Shown in pieces: positions 31,383-36,761 of a stretch of 36,761 nucleotides of DNA. The position numbers were made by a program, and so were the translations under genes. Numbering within the stretch: the stretch's first letter is position 1; each line of letters begins with the position of its first letter. The stretch is from IMG/VR virus record IMGVR_UViG_3300043353_000067, positions 1 to 36,761 of that record. The stretch is one strand, 5' to 3'. This stretch comes from a virus. The notes below the pieces were generated by a model. It was given only the letters and a program-made list of their open reading frames with translations. It was not told the origin of the DNA and did not search any database.

Positions 31383-31676
31383 GTGAACGTGATCAGCAAG
31401 CAAGGGCTCACTCGGCTGGCAGCCAAGCATCCAGGGGCTGAGGCCGAAGCGCTGAACTGGTTCCGGGTTGCCTCCGCTGCCACCTGGTCCTGCCTTGCCG
31501 ATGTGCGGAACGATTTTCCGAGTGCGGATTTGATTGGCGAAGTTCTGGTGTTCAACCTGGGACACAACCGCTACCGGCTGATTGCGACCGTGTTCTTTGC
31601 TGGCCGCGAGTTGTATGTAAAAGCGTTGATGACCCACAAAGAGTATGGTCGGGAGGAGTGGAAGAAATGGTGCTAG
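31383..31676 (+). CDS. higB: HigB-family toxin (mRNA interferase)
   Basis: 97 residues, GTG start: MNVISKQGLTRLAAKHPGAE, with ADVRNDFPSADLIGEVLVFN and HNRYRLIATVFFAGRELYVK, ending THKEYGREEWKKW. This is the HigB_toxin branch of the RelE/ParE superfamily, which cleaves mRNA on the ribosome. No Shine-Dalgarno precedes the GTG, which lies only five bases beyond the -10, so a leaderless message is possible. It overlaps the antitoxin start by ten bases (ATGGTGCTAG). Toxin-first order is typical for higBA. Confidence 0.9.
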   Translation: MNVISKQGLTRLAAKHPGAEAEALNWFRVASAATWSCLADVRNDFPSADLIGEVLVFNLGHNRYRLIATVFFAGRELYVKALMTHKEYGREEWKKWC

Positions 31677-32071
31677 CGACTGCCAAATACGGAAGACTGC
31701 TTTCCCGGACGATGCCGAAACGCATCGAAACCGATGAGGAAATGGAGCAATTTATTGAAATCATGGAACCGCTCAGCCGCGCGATCGAGCACGGCAAGGC
31801 GACTCCCGAAGAAAAGACGCTCCATTCGCTACTGTCGACGCTGGTCAAAGAATACGATGATCGCGCCTACCCGCTACCGGCCGGTGATCCGATCGGCCTG
31901 CTTCGATTCCTTATGGAACAACGCAACCTCAGCGCCGCTGACTTGACGCCGGTCTTTGGCGCGCGCTCCATCGCATCTCTGGTCCTCAATGGCAAGCGTG
32001 AACTGAGCAAGACGCATATCCGCAAACTCGCCGAGTTCTTCCGCCTGCCTCCTGCGCTCTTTTTCACCTAG
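31667..32071 (+). CDS. higA: HigA-family antitoxin with HTH
   Basis: 134 residues from MVLATAKYGRLLSRTMPKRI. GGGAGGA about nine bases before the ATG at 31667 favours it over the GTG at 31658. The N-terminal helices bind the toxin; the C-terminal HTH of XRE type is DPIGLLRFLMEQRNLSAADL, then FGARSIASLVLNGKRELSKT and IRKLAEFFRLPPALFF (about 80-134), as in the YgjM/HigA group. It should neutralise HigB and repress the shared promoter at the 31359-31375 dyad. Confidence 0.9.
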   Translation: MVLATAKYGRLLSRTMPKRIETDEEMEQFIEIMEPLSRAIEHGKATPEEKTLHSLLSTLVKEYDDRAYPLPAGDPIGLLRFLMEQRNLSAADLTPVFGARSIASLVLNGKRELSKTHIRKLAEFFRLPPALFFT

Positions 32072-32298
32072 CTCCGAAAAATCCGCGTCTGCACACCTCC
32101 AGGCTCACCCGGTGAGCTACCCGGCATTGGTAAGCCGTGCCGGCCGGACGCCTGAACCGGAAATAAGGACCGCCGCTCTTATTTCCGCTTTGCCCGGATC
32201 GAGCCGGCCGCATTGACACTGCGCACGCCTGTATTTATCCTTGCTCCAGCCAAAACGATACACACGGCCTTGCGTGAGCGTGTTACTGGTAAGGAATC
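32072..32298. other. Spacer between higA and the FimB/E-like recombinase, with inverted repeat
   Basis: No gene is seen. The perfect dyad CGGAAATAAG-N10-CTTATTTCCG lies at 32158-32187, followed by GCTTTGCC, a poor T-tract. A second dyad pairs CCGGCA (from 32120) with TGCCGG (ending near 32144). Either the first dyad is a weak terminator for higBA or it is a recombinase core site with two inverted arms. Confidence 0.5.
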
Positions 32299-32997
32299 AT
32301 GGCCATTCCTGACCAGACACAACAGTTCGCCACCCGGAAGGGCAAAGCAGCCAAAACCCCAATAAACGCGGGGGTTCCAGATGACCGAACCGGACATAAT
32401 ACTTATTCTGTCCGGTCCAATCATCGCCCCAAGCCTCGCCTTAAGTATATGATTGCAAACGAGATACGTGCTGTTCTAGCGGCTACTTTCAAAAACCCGC
32501 GGGACTATGCGATATTCCGCGTCGGCTATCATCACGGCCTGAGAGCGAGCGAGATCGGGATGCTCGAGATGTCGGACTGGATGCCGGCCTCGCGTATGGA
32601 GAATGACCGGCTATCGATCCACCGGCTCAAGAACTCGATCAGCGGCGAGACGCGCTTGGTGCCGGCGGCCGCGGAAGCTCTTCGACGGTGGATCAAGAAG
32701 CGCGGCACGGCGCCAGGCCCGATCTTCCTTTCGCGCAAAGATAAGCCGATCTCGCGCAAGCGGCTGCACGAGTTGGCCCAATACTACGGCAAGAAGGCCG
32801 GCATTCCCGAAGACAAGCGGCACTTCCACGCGCTGCGGCATACTTGCGCGACGTCGCTGTTGAGCGAGCACGAGCTGGACATCGCGCATGTGAAGGATCA
32901 CCTCGGGCACAAGAACATTCAGAACACGATGATCTATGCGCAGCTCACCGCGGCCGCAAGTGATGCGCGGTTCAACAAGATCCGATCGTGGCGATAG
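32299..32997 (+). CDS. Catalytic-domain-only tyrosine recombinase, FimB/FimE-like
   Basis: 232 residues. A disordered basic N-terminus (1-48) replaces the usual core-binding domain; the rest is the catalytic domain. R82 (HGLRASEI), K111 (IHRLKNS), H177 and R180 (HALRHTCAT), H204 (LGHKN) and Y213 (NTMIYAQ) are all present. The block order IHRLK, PIFLSRKDKPISRKRL, FHALRHTCATSLL and DHLGHKNIQNTMIYA closely follows E. coli FimB/FimE, about 200-residue DNA inversion recombinases. It could invert or resolve a phage segment rather than integrate the genome. The start has AAGGA close upstream. Confidence 0.87.
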   Translation: MAIPDQTQQFATRKGKAAKTPINAGVPDDRTGHNTYSVRSNHRPKPRLKYMIANEIRAVLAATFKNPRDYAIFRVGYHHGLRASEIGMLEMSDWMPASRMENDRLSIHRLKNSISGETRLVPAAAEALRRWIKKRGTAPGPIFLSRKDKPISRKRLHELAQYYGKKAGIPEDKRHFHALRHTCATSLLSEHELDIAHVKDHLGHKNIQNTMIYAQLTAAASDARFNKIRSWR

Positions 32998-33196
32998 AAA
33001 ATTAAATATAGACAAACACAACCTGTTTGTCTTTAATTGTCAACAATCTGGGGATCGACAACATTCCGCAAATTGTGCGCTTCGCGCACCTCAGATGCGA
33101 CAGATGCGACACAAAACGGCCCTAAAAAACACCCTGTTTTGCGCTAAGAGCAATCACCGCAAGGAGTTGGAGCGATTTTGATTGGAGAACCGCTTC
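32998..33196. other. AT-rich spacer with several dyads between recombinase and terminase small-subunit genes
   Basis: It contains AGACAAAC-ACAACCT-GTTTGTCT (33010-33032), the hairpin GTGCGC-TTC-GCGCAC (33075-33089) and two tandem copies of CAGATGCGA (33092-33109). No gene is visible. It is one of the AT-richest parts of the window. The genes on either side end here from opposite directions. Confidence 0.6.
33010..33038. terminator. Hairpin after the FimB/E-like gene: terminator or recombination core
   Basis: Perfect 8-bp arms with a 7-nt spacer, then TTTAATT. As RNA it could terminate in either direction, since A/T tracts flank both sides. As DNA, inverted 8-bp arms around a 7-bp spacer are also what a tyrosine recombinase crossover site looks like, and it sits 12 bp after a recombinase gene. 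Confidence 0.5.
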
Positions 33197-33661
33197 CTAG
33201 CTGGTCTTTTTGTCGTCTTCTTCGCGTTTGATTGCGATCAGGCGCGCGCGGGCCGATTCCAGCCGTTCAACGAGGTTGATCTGGCCGGTGTGCTCCTGGA
33301 CGACGTGTTCGCGGTAGAGTTTCGGCCGGAATCGCTTCAGCATGGTGAGATGCAATTGCGTGTCGAACTGCGTTTCGTAGACCAGGTGGCCATCCTTCGT
33401 CCTCATCGGCTTTCCGCGCCAATGCAGTTGCCGCCTGAATCCGTCCCGTACCCTCTCTACGCCCAAGTCTTCCAGTTCCTGCCCAACCCGGTCCTGTAGC
33501 GCCTCGAACCGCTTGCGGTATTCGGCATCCGTCTCCAGCCGGCGGTAGTGCATATTCTTGTCGATCCCGGCCGCCTTGGCCGCGGCCGTCACGCTGCCGC
33601 TGCCGGCGTAGGCCTCGAGGAAGACGGCCACGCGGGACGGCGTTGTTTTCTTCGCGGGCAT
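33197..33661 (-). CDS. terS: Terminase small subunit-like protein
   Basis: 154 residues. The N-terminal HTH (RVAVFLEAYAGSGSVTAAAK, then AAGIDKNMHYRRLETDAEYR) is the homeodomain-like module typical of phage terminase small subunits; the middle helices (FEALQDRVGQELEDLGVERV) would oligomerise, and the C-terminus is basic and charged. It would recognise the packaging site and load the large subunit. It is exceptional in lying on the opposite strand about 12 kb, around the circle, from the large subunit. A different HTH protein cannot be excluded. Confidence 0.72.
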   Translation of the reverse strand: MPAKKTTPSRVAVFLEAYAGSGSVTAAAKAAGIDKNMHYRRLETDAEYRKRFEALQDRVGQELEDLGVERVRDGFRRQLHWRGKPMRTKDGHLVYETQFDTQLHLTMLKRFRPKLYREHVVQEHTGQINLVERLESARARLIAIKREEDDKKTS

Positions 33662-33694
33662 ATATGGCGCTATTTTGCCTTATGATCGGAGGCG

Positions 33695-33904
33695 ATGGCT
33701 ACTTCTTCTGGTGACGAGGTGCTTCTGAAGCAGAACCGAAAGCTGCAGGAAGAACTCATGCGGCAGTGGATGATCAACCATCACGAGCACTGCGGCGTGA
33801 TCATCCCTCCCTGGCCGCACCCGGGAAGGTGCCATTGGCCGATGCCGAAAATCCTTAACAGCAGCGCTCTTAACTCTTTGGGGGAGCAAGAGCTTTGCGT
33901 TTAG
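33695..33904 (+). CDS. Small H/C-rich conserved phage protein
   Basis: 69 residues. GGAGG lies just before the ATG at 33695. An N-terminal helix (DEVLLKQNRKLQEELMRQWM) is followed by HHEHCGVIIPPWPHPGRCHW, whose H/C pairs (HxxHC ... HPGxCHW) look like a small metal site; I recall similar WPHPGxC proteins from other phages, function unknown. It is divergent from the terminase small-subunit gene and overlaps the end of dinD by 35 bases tail to tail. Confidence 0.7.
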   Translation: MATSSGDEVLLKQNRKLQEELMRQWMINHHEHCGVIIPPWPHPGRCHWPMPKILNSSALNSLGEQELCV

Positions 33905-34721
33905 GCCTGTCCAACTTGCCAAACTCTTTGCGCGTCTGCTTTAGCTTGCCTTTTACCTGGCGAATGTCTTCACCAGGAGGAAGTTCTTCCGGAGCCTTCC
34001 CGCTTAACTGGATCATCGTTCCCCGTACCGTGCGGCCAACATCCATCGCGGCTTTTTCGAGCGACCGCTGGCCTCGCAGGTTCTCGTTCTGAATCTTTGC
34101 TTCGGTTTGTGTGATCCGAAAGAGGTTACCGGCGAGTTCCTGCGGCCCCATGAAATCGAGCACGGAGCGATCTTGTTGAACGCCTTTAACGAGACGGAGT
34201 TGGTTGAGGTGCATGTTGTACATGCCCCGATAGCCGGAATCCTGGAAGAAGGGGTAGTTAGTCACACCCGCGGCGGCGGCGGTGGAGGCCAGCGAGATCT
34301 CCTGCTCTGAAACCTTGTCGCGGATTTGAACACGCTCTACGTTTTCCGCGCCTTGAATGAATTGGCGGAATGCCTCCGCCATGGTGACAAAATAGGCCTG
34401 CGCTTCAGCTACTTCGCGCTTGCGGACGTCGCCATTGATGGCGACCAGGTAGCAGGCAAAGCGGCTAAGTCGGAAGTCGGCAAGCGGGGCGCCGTCAACA
34501 ACCCGTTGAACCTGCACGATGTTCTCGATCACGGGAATATTCAAGGCTGTGCAGGTAGCGAGGGCCTTGTTAATCGGCTTCTGGAATGCCTGGAAGCTCT
34601 CATACCCAAGCATCTTCGCGAGGTCTCGCGCATACCAGTACTTGCCGCCATTCTCGTGGCCCAGATCCTCGAAGCCCGGGCGATCTCCGTCCAGATGGAA
34701 CAGATTCAGTTGCTCAGCCAT
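33870..34721 (-). CDS. dinD: DinD-like DNA-damage-inducible protein
   Basis: 283 residues (E. coli DinD has 274). The BRO-N-like N-terminus is GGKYWYARDLAKMLGYESFQ, with DFRLSRFACYLVAINGDVRK. The C-terminal signature GNLFRITQTEAKI, then MDVGRTVRGTMIQLSGKAPE and ELPPGEDIRQVKGKLK closely follows DinD. In E. coli DinD is LexA-controlled and disassembles RecA filaments. Here it could tune RecA activity during induction or recombination. No LexA-type box was recognised upstream, and it is followed leftward by no co-directional gene until terS. Confidence 0.88.
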   Translation of the reverse strand: MAEQLNLFHLDGDRPGFEDLGHENGGKYWYARDLAKMLGYESFQAFQKPINKALATCTALNIPVIENIVQVQRVVDGAPLADFRLSRFACYLVAINGDVRKREVAEAQAYFVTMAEAFRQFIQGAENVERVQIRDKVSEQEISLASTAAAAGVTNYPFFQDSGYRGMYNMHLNQLRLVKGVQQDRSVLDFMGPQELAGNLFRITQTEAKIQNENLRGQRSLEKAAMDVGRTVRGTMIQLSGKAPEELPPGEDIRQVKGKLKQTRKEFGKLDRPKRKALAPPKS

Positions 34722-34736
34722 GTTGGTCTGTCCCCG

Positions 34737-34931
34737 TCATTCCGCCTTCTTCCTGCCCCGGCCGCCGGCCAGGCCCGCCTTGCGCGCGATCTCGCTGCGC
34801 TGCTCGGGGGTGAGCTTCGTATTGCGGCCCGCGGCGCCCTGCCGGGCGACCTCCGAACGCTCTTCAGCCGTCATCTTCGTCATCCTGCGCTTTGCGAGGG
34901 CCACCGCCGCCGGATTTTTACGCTTCGCCAT
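34737..34931 (-). CDS. KGG-repeat (YciG-like) small protein
   Basis: 64 residues from MAKRKNPAAVALAKRRMTKM. It has two copies of the KGG-type unit: MTAEERSEVARQGAAG and LTPEQRSEIARKAGLAGG, with a very basic tail (GRGRKKAE). YciG-like KGG proteins are small, stress-associated and of unclear activity; some act as phage DNA-binding or conidiation-type proteins. It lies 15 bases upstream of dinD on the same strand, so they probably share a transcript, and it is divergent from the operator-rich promoter at 34949-35022. The longer reading to 34949 was not used. Confidence 0.78.
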   Translation of the reverse strand: MAKRKNPAAVALAKRRMTKMTAEERSEVARQGAAGRNTKLTPEQRSEIARKAGLAGGRGRKKAE

Positions 34932-34948
34932 CACCCAACAGAATACCA

Positions 34949-35020
34949 CTCGCTAACGCCAGAAAGAATTTGCTTCTTTTCGTTAGCGAGCTATTGACTT
35001 CGTATCGGTAGCAAGCTATT
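34949..35020. promoter_or_regulatory. Operator-like repeat cluster
   Basis: CTCGCTAACG (34949-34958) and its perfect complement CGTTAGCGAG (34981-34990) form a 10-bp dyad with a 22-bp gap. TAGCGAGCTATT (34984-34995) recurs as TAGCAAGCTATT (35009-35020), 25 bp on. The second and third sites overlap or abut the -35 and -10 of the rightward promoter, so a repressor bound here would silence it, and possibly the divergent KGG/dinD transcript. Confidence 0.7.
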
Positions 35021-35022
35021 CT
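34994..35022 (+). promoter_or_regulatory. Sigma70-type promoter for the rightward small-gene operon
   Basis: TTGACT (34994-34999), 17-bp spacer, TATTCT (35017-35022). The predicted start near 35029 leaves a leader of about 30 bases with GAGGA before the ATG at 35058. It is one of the two best promoter matches in the window, the other being that of higBA. Confidence 0.78.
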
Positions 35023-35057
35023 GGTTTTAGAGACGACGGTCTTTAAACGAGGAAAAC

Positions 35058-35324
35058 ATGGAACTCATCGACTACATCGACTACGACGAAGGGCGCGACT
35101 TTCCGCGCGATATCGAAGAACTGCCCGTCTGCGACGGATGCGGCAAAGACGCCGCGTGCCTCACCTACCAGCCTGACTGGGACATCTTCGCATGCGCCGG
35201 CTGCATCGCGGAGTGCAATGCGCAACTCGCTTTGGAATACAACGAATGCACTTGCGTCCGCATGGACGTAGACCTGTACGACGCGCGCGGCTGCGCTGCG
35301 CACGACGAACGGAGGGCTGCATAA
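35058..35324 (+). CDS. Acidic cysteine-cluster protein, possible zinc finger
   Basis: 88 residues. C25/C28 (CDGC), C34, and C46/C49 (CAGC) with C53, C64 and C66 indicate one or two zinc sites in an acidic protein (MELIDYIDYDEGRDF start). GAGGA precedes the ATG. It is the first gene after the regulated promoter. The function is unknown; a small, highly charged, early protein in a repressor-controlled operon suggests a host-takeover or regulatory factor, which is inference. Its TAA overlaps the next ATG (TAATG). Confidence 0.75.
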   Translation: MELIDYIDYDEGRDFPRDIEELPVCDGCGKDAACLTYQPDWDIFACAGCIAECNAQLALEYNECTCVRMDVDLYDARGCAAHDERRAA

Positions 35325-35521
35325 TGGCAGCCCGCAAAGGCATCCCCGCCGCCGCCTTCATGGCGTCGTTCTCATCCGCCGGGCGCATCAGCATCTGCGT
35401 CGCCTGCCAAACGAAAGCCGCACCCGACAATTCGCTCTACTGCTCTGACGCCTGCCGGCGCGAGTTCCTGACCGTTGTCGAGTGCGCAAAGAGAATCCTA
35501 ACCCCCAAGGAGAGCAACTAA
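35324..35521 (+). CDS. Small FCS-like zinc-finger protein
   Basis: 65 residues. CVACQTKAAPDNSLYCSDAC supplies C25, C28, C40 and C44, a CxxC...CxxxC arrangement as in FCS/MYM-like fingers, followed by a helix (RREFLTVVECAKRIL). The N-terminus is basic (MAARKGIPAAAFMAS). The start shares a base with the preceding stop. The role is unknown; likely nucleic-acid or protein binding. Confidence 0.75.
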   Translation: MAARKGIPAAAFMASFSSAGRISICVACQTKAAPDNSLYCSDACRREFLTVVECAKRILTPKESN

Positions 35522-35522
35522 C

Positions 35523-36212
35523 ATGTCCGACATCATCAAATTCGATTTCAACGTCCCGGTGGAAGTCGCGCTGCGCTTCACCGAACCGCGCGTCTTCCCG
35601 TCGCAGTTTGAGAAGGGCGACGATCGCCACATGTTCTCAACCACAGACGGCCGCGTCATGTACGTCACGCCGTTGGTCTCGGCGCGCATCAATTCGCTGC
35701 AGCTGGAGAAGGGCGAGTGCTTCTGGATCTGCAAGCGCAAGAACGGCCGCCTGACGGAGTTCACCGTCTCGCGCGAGCGCATGTCCGCGGCGCCTGCGCA
35801 GGCCGCAGCCGCGCCGCGGCCGCCGGCGCCCTTCAAGAGCAAGCTGCCCGAGCGCGTGTATTACTCACCGGAAGCCGCCAACGAACCCGCGCCCACGCCC
35901 ACGCTCGAAGAGCAGCTGCGCGCCTCAATCGACATGGTGAACCGCCGCAAGGTGGGCGAACTGGGCGATGGCACGCTCGCGATCATGGCGCCGCCGGCGC
36001 CGCGTCCCGCGGCCGCCGAGCGCCTCGCGCCCGCGGTGGCGGAATTCTCTTCGCGCCTGATCATGGAGACCACGGCGTTGGTCGATGTGTACGCCGCGGT
36101 GTTGCGCGCCGCGTCGGAACGCCACGGCAACAGCGTAAAGCCTGACGACGTCAAGTCGTTCGTCGTCACCGCCTACATCAACGCTGCGAAGGGAGCGCGC
36201 AATGCGGCCTAA
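35523..36212 (+). CDS. Conserved-looking protein with strand-rich N-domain, possible OB-fold
   Basis: 229 residues. The N-terminal 85 residues are strand rich: IKFDFNVPVEVALRFTEPRV, then HMFSTTDGRVMYVTPLVSAR and ECFWICKRKNGRLTEFTVSR. A proline/alanine linker follows, then a helical C-terminal domain (SSRLIMETTALVDVYAAVLR, DVKSFVVTAYINAAKGAR). I recall similar proteins on phage and plasmid contigs of high-GC bacteria, without a function. A single-strand DNA-binding role would fit the N-domain and operon position but is unproven. AAGGAG lies upstream of the ATG. Confidence 0.72.
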   Translation: MSDIIKFDFNVPVEVALRFTEPRVFPSQFEKGDDRHMFSTTDGRVMYVTPLVSARINSLQLEKGECFWICKRKNGRLTEFTVSRERMSAAPAQAAAAPRPPAPFKSKLPERVYYSPEAANEPAPTPTLEEQLRASIDMVNRRKVGELGDGTLAIMAPPAPRPAAAERLAPAVAEFSSRLIMETTALVDVYAAVLRAASERHGNSVKPDDVKSFVVTAYINAAKGARNAA

Positions 36213-36348
36213 GCCGCTCCTGGAATCGTTCACCAGCCTCGAGGCCTACCTCGAGGCTCTGGTCGAGTGGCATCTCGACCGGCGGTTTGCCGTGGTCGAT
36301 TACGAATGGCTGCGCCAGGTGGGCATCGGCTGGGAGGGCGAACCGTGA
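36202..36348 (+). CDS. Small protein overlapping the preceding gene
   Basis: 48 residues, MRPKPLLESFTSLEAYLEAL then VEWHLDRRFAVVDYEWLRQV and GIGWEGEP. It is probably two short helices. The ATG overlaps the end of the upstream gene by 11 bases, and its TGA overlaps the next start (GTGA), so the set is translationally coupled. No family is recognised. Confidence 0.6.
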   Translation: MRPKPLLESFTSLEAYLEALVEWHLDRRFAVVDYEWLRQVGIGWEGEP

Positions 36349-36440
36349 GGGACTACGTGCGCGCGATCGCCGGCGGCTGGCCCGGCCTGCTGCTCTTCCT
36401 GCTGGTGATGCTGGTGGCTTTCACGATGGCCGGCCGATGA
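36345..36440 (+). CDS. 31-residue single-helix membrane peptide
   Basis: The GTG start overlaps the previous TGA. VRDYVRAIAGGWPG is followed by LLLFLLVMLVAFTMAGR, one membrane helix of about 17 residues. Such peptides occur in phage lysis or takeover cassettes, but nothing specific is visible. It is supported by the exact stop/start coupling on both sides. Confidence 0.52.
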   Translation: MRDYVRAIAGGWPGLLLFLLVMLVAFTMAGR

Positions 36441-36454
36441 AGGAGAATGACGAC

Positions 36455-36574
36455 ATGCTGAAAGAGCGGGGCTGGACGCCGTACCGCGAAATACTGCGCT
36501 ACCGGCGCCTGCTCTTTTTGTCGGTGCTGGTCAACCTGATTCTGGCGGCCGCGCTGCTACACTGCTTGCGGTGA
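36455..36574 (+). CDS. 39-residue membrane peptide, last gene of the rightward cluster
   Basis: MLKERGWTPYREILRYRRLL then FLSVLVNLILAAALLHCLR: a basic N-terminus and a single C-terminal membrane helix. AAGGAG at 36440-36445, nine bases before the ATG at 36455, decides this start over the ATG at 36437, which overlaps the previous stop. N-in topology is likely from the positive-inside rule. It ends six bases before the converging leftward gene. The function is unknown. Confidence 0.58.
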   Translation: MLKERGWTPYREILRYRRLLFLSVLVNLILAAALLHCLR

Positions 36575-36580
36575 TCTGCC

Positions 36581-36761
36581 TCAAACCTCGTCGCGTTGAC
36601 CGGCGAGGGTTTCCAGCAACTTCATGAAAGCGGCCTCGTGCAGGCGCATCAAGTCGCGCATGCGTTTCTGGCGTTGCATGAGCCGCAGCCAGAAGCACAG
36701 ATTCAGGAACCAGATCAGGTAGGCGATCATCGTGGCCCAGTCGCGATGCCACGCCCGTTCG
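36581..36761 (-). CDS. 3' part of the junction-crossing membrane-protein gene
   Basis: Same gene as the leftward one at 1-279. The part unique to this end encodes the last 17 residues (AAFMKLLETLAGQRDEV) and the TGA stop at 36581-36583; the rest is the repeat copy. It converges on the rightward small gene ending at 36574 with only six bases between the two stop codons, so transcripts from the two sides meet here. No hairpin terminator is visible between them. Confidence 0.75.
   Translation of the reverse strand, partial: ERAWHRDWATMIAYLIWFLNLCFWLRLMQRQKRMRDLMRLHEAAFMKLLETLAGQRDEV
36635..36761. repeat. Right copy of 127-bp exact terminal repeat
   Basis: Exact duplicate of 1-127; removing one copy closes a circle of 36,634 bp. 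Both copies lie inside the coding region of the small leftward membrane-protein gene, which would not be expected for a natural terminal repeat chosen by a packaging machine. Confidence 0.97.

Noticed and set aside
31658-31666. GTG at 31658 as higA start
   Set aside because: It falls directly on the Shine-Dalgarno of the ATG at 31667; the later ATG has better spacing.
33092-33109. Two CAGATGCGA copies as a CRISPR remnant
   Set aside because: Only two adjacent 9-bp units with no spacers; no cas genes in the window.

Overview
The window is a complete, circularly closed phage (or prophage-derived) genome. The first 127 bases (1-127) recur exactly as the last 127 (36635-36761), so the unique length is 36,634 bp, and one small leftward gene reads across the junction. 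Its virion genes follow the P22-like short-tailed (podovirus) plan: portal, scaffold, coat protein, gp4-like tail adaptors, tailspike, gp10-like DNA stabilisation protein, fibre and ejection proteins. Tyrosine recombinases, an excisionase-like gene, a HigBA toxin-antitoxin pair and a DinD homologue indicate a temperate lifestyle. The DNA is GC-rich, with AT-richer patches in control regions and in the accessory block at 31-35 kb. The host is not shown by the sequence. GC content, Shine-Dalgarno use and a BACON domain in a virion gene fit a high-GC soil bacterium such as an acidobacterium, but that is inference.

Layout: (1) 36581 through the junction to 6574, leftward: 18 tightly packed early genes, nearly all joined by ATGA or TAATG overlaps, running from a replication-initiator-like gene (5075-6574) to a small membrane protein. 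Most are small families seen in many phages but of unknown function; several carry cysteine clusters, and there is one HNH protein and one MerR-like HTH protein. Four 33-bp-spaced iteron-like motifs and a fifth palindromic copy lie inside the initiator gene and suggest a lambda-O-type origin. (2) 6575-9148: recombination and control. A tyrosine integrase (rightward) converges on a two-HTH excisionase-like gene (leftward). The spacers hold tandem repeats and two large nested inverted repeats. (3) 9149-31274, rightward: packaging and virion operon, closed by a strong intrinsic terminator at 31297-31325. Two short genes on the opposite strand flank the portal gene. (4) 31349-34931: accessory block with higBA and its own palindromic operator, a catalytic-domain-only FimB/E-like recombinase, terminase small subunit on the opposite strand and far from the large subunit, dinD, and a KGG-repeat protein. 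(5) 34949-36574, rightward: a strong sigma70-type promoter embedded in repeated operator-like sites drives six small genes.

How it works together: the early operon supplies replication and takeover functions. The integrase and the HTH protein probably set integration and excision. The late operon builds a capsid whose last gene, a 998-residue ejection protein, carries a DdrB-like ParB domain typical of polyvalent proteins delivered with the DNA. HigBA and DinD would act in the lysogen or on host stress responses. No endolysin or clear holin could be recognised, nor any CI-type repressor, tRNA or CRISPR array.
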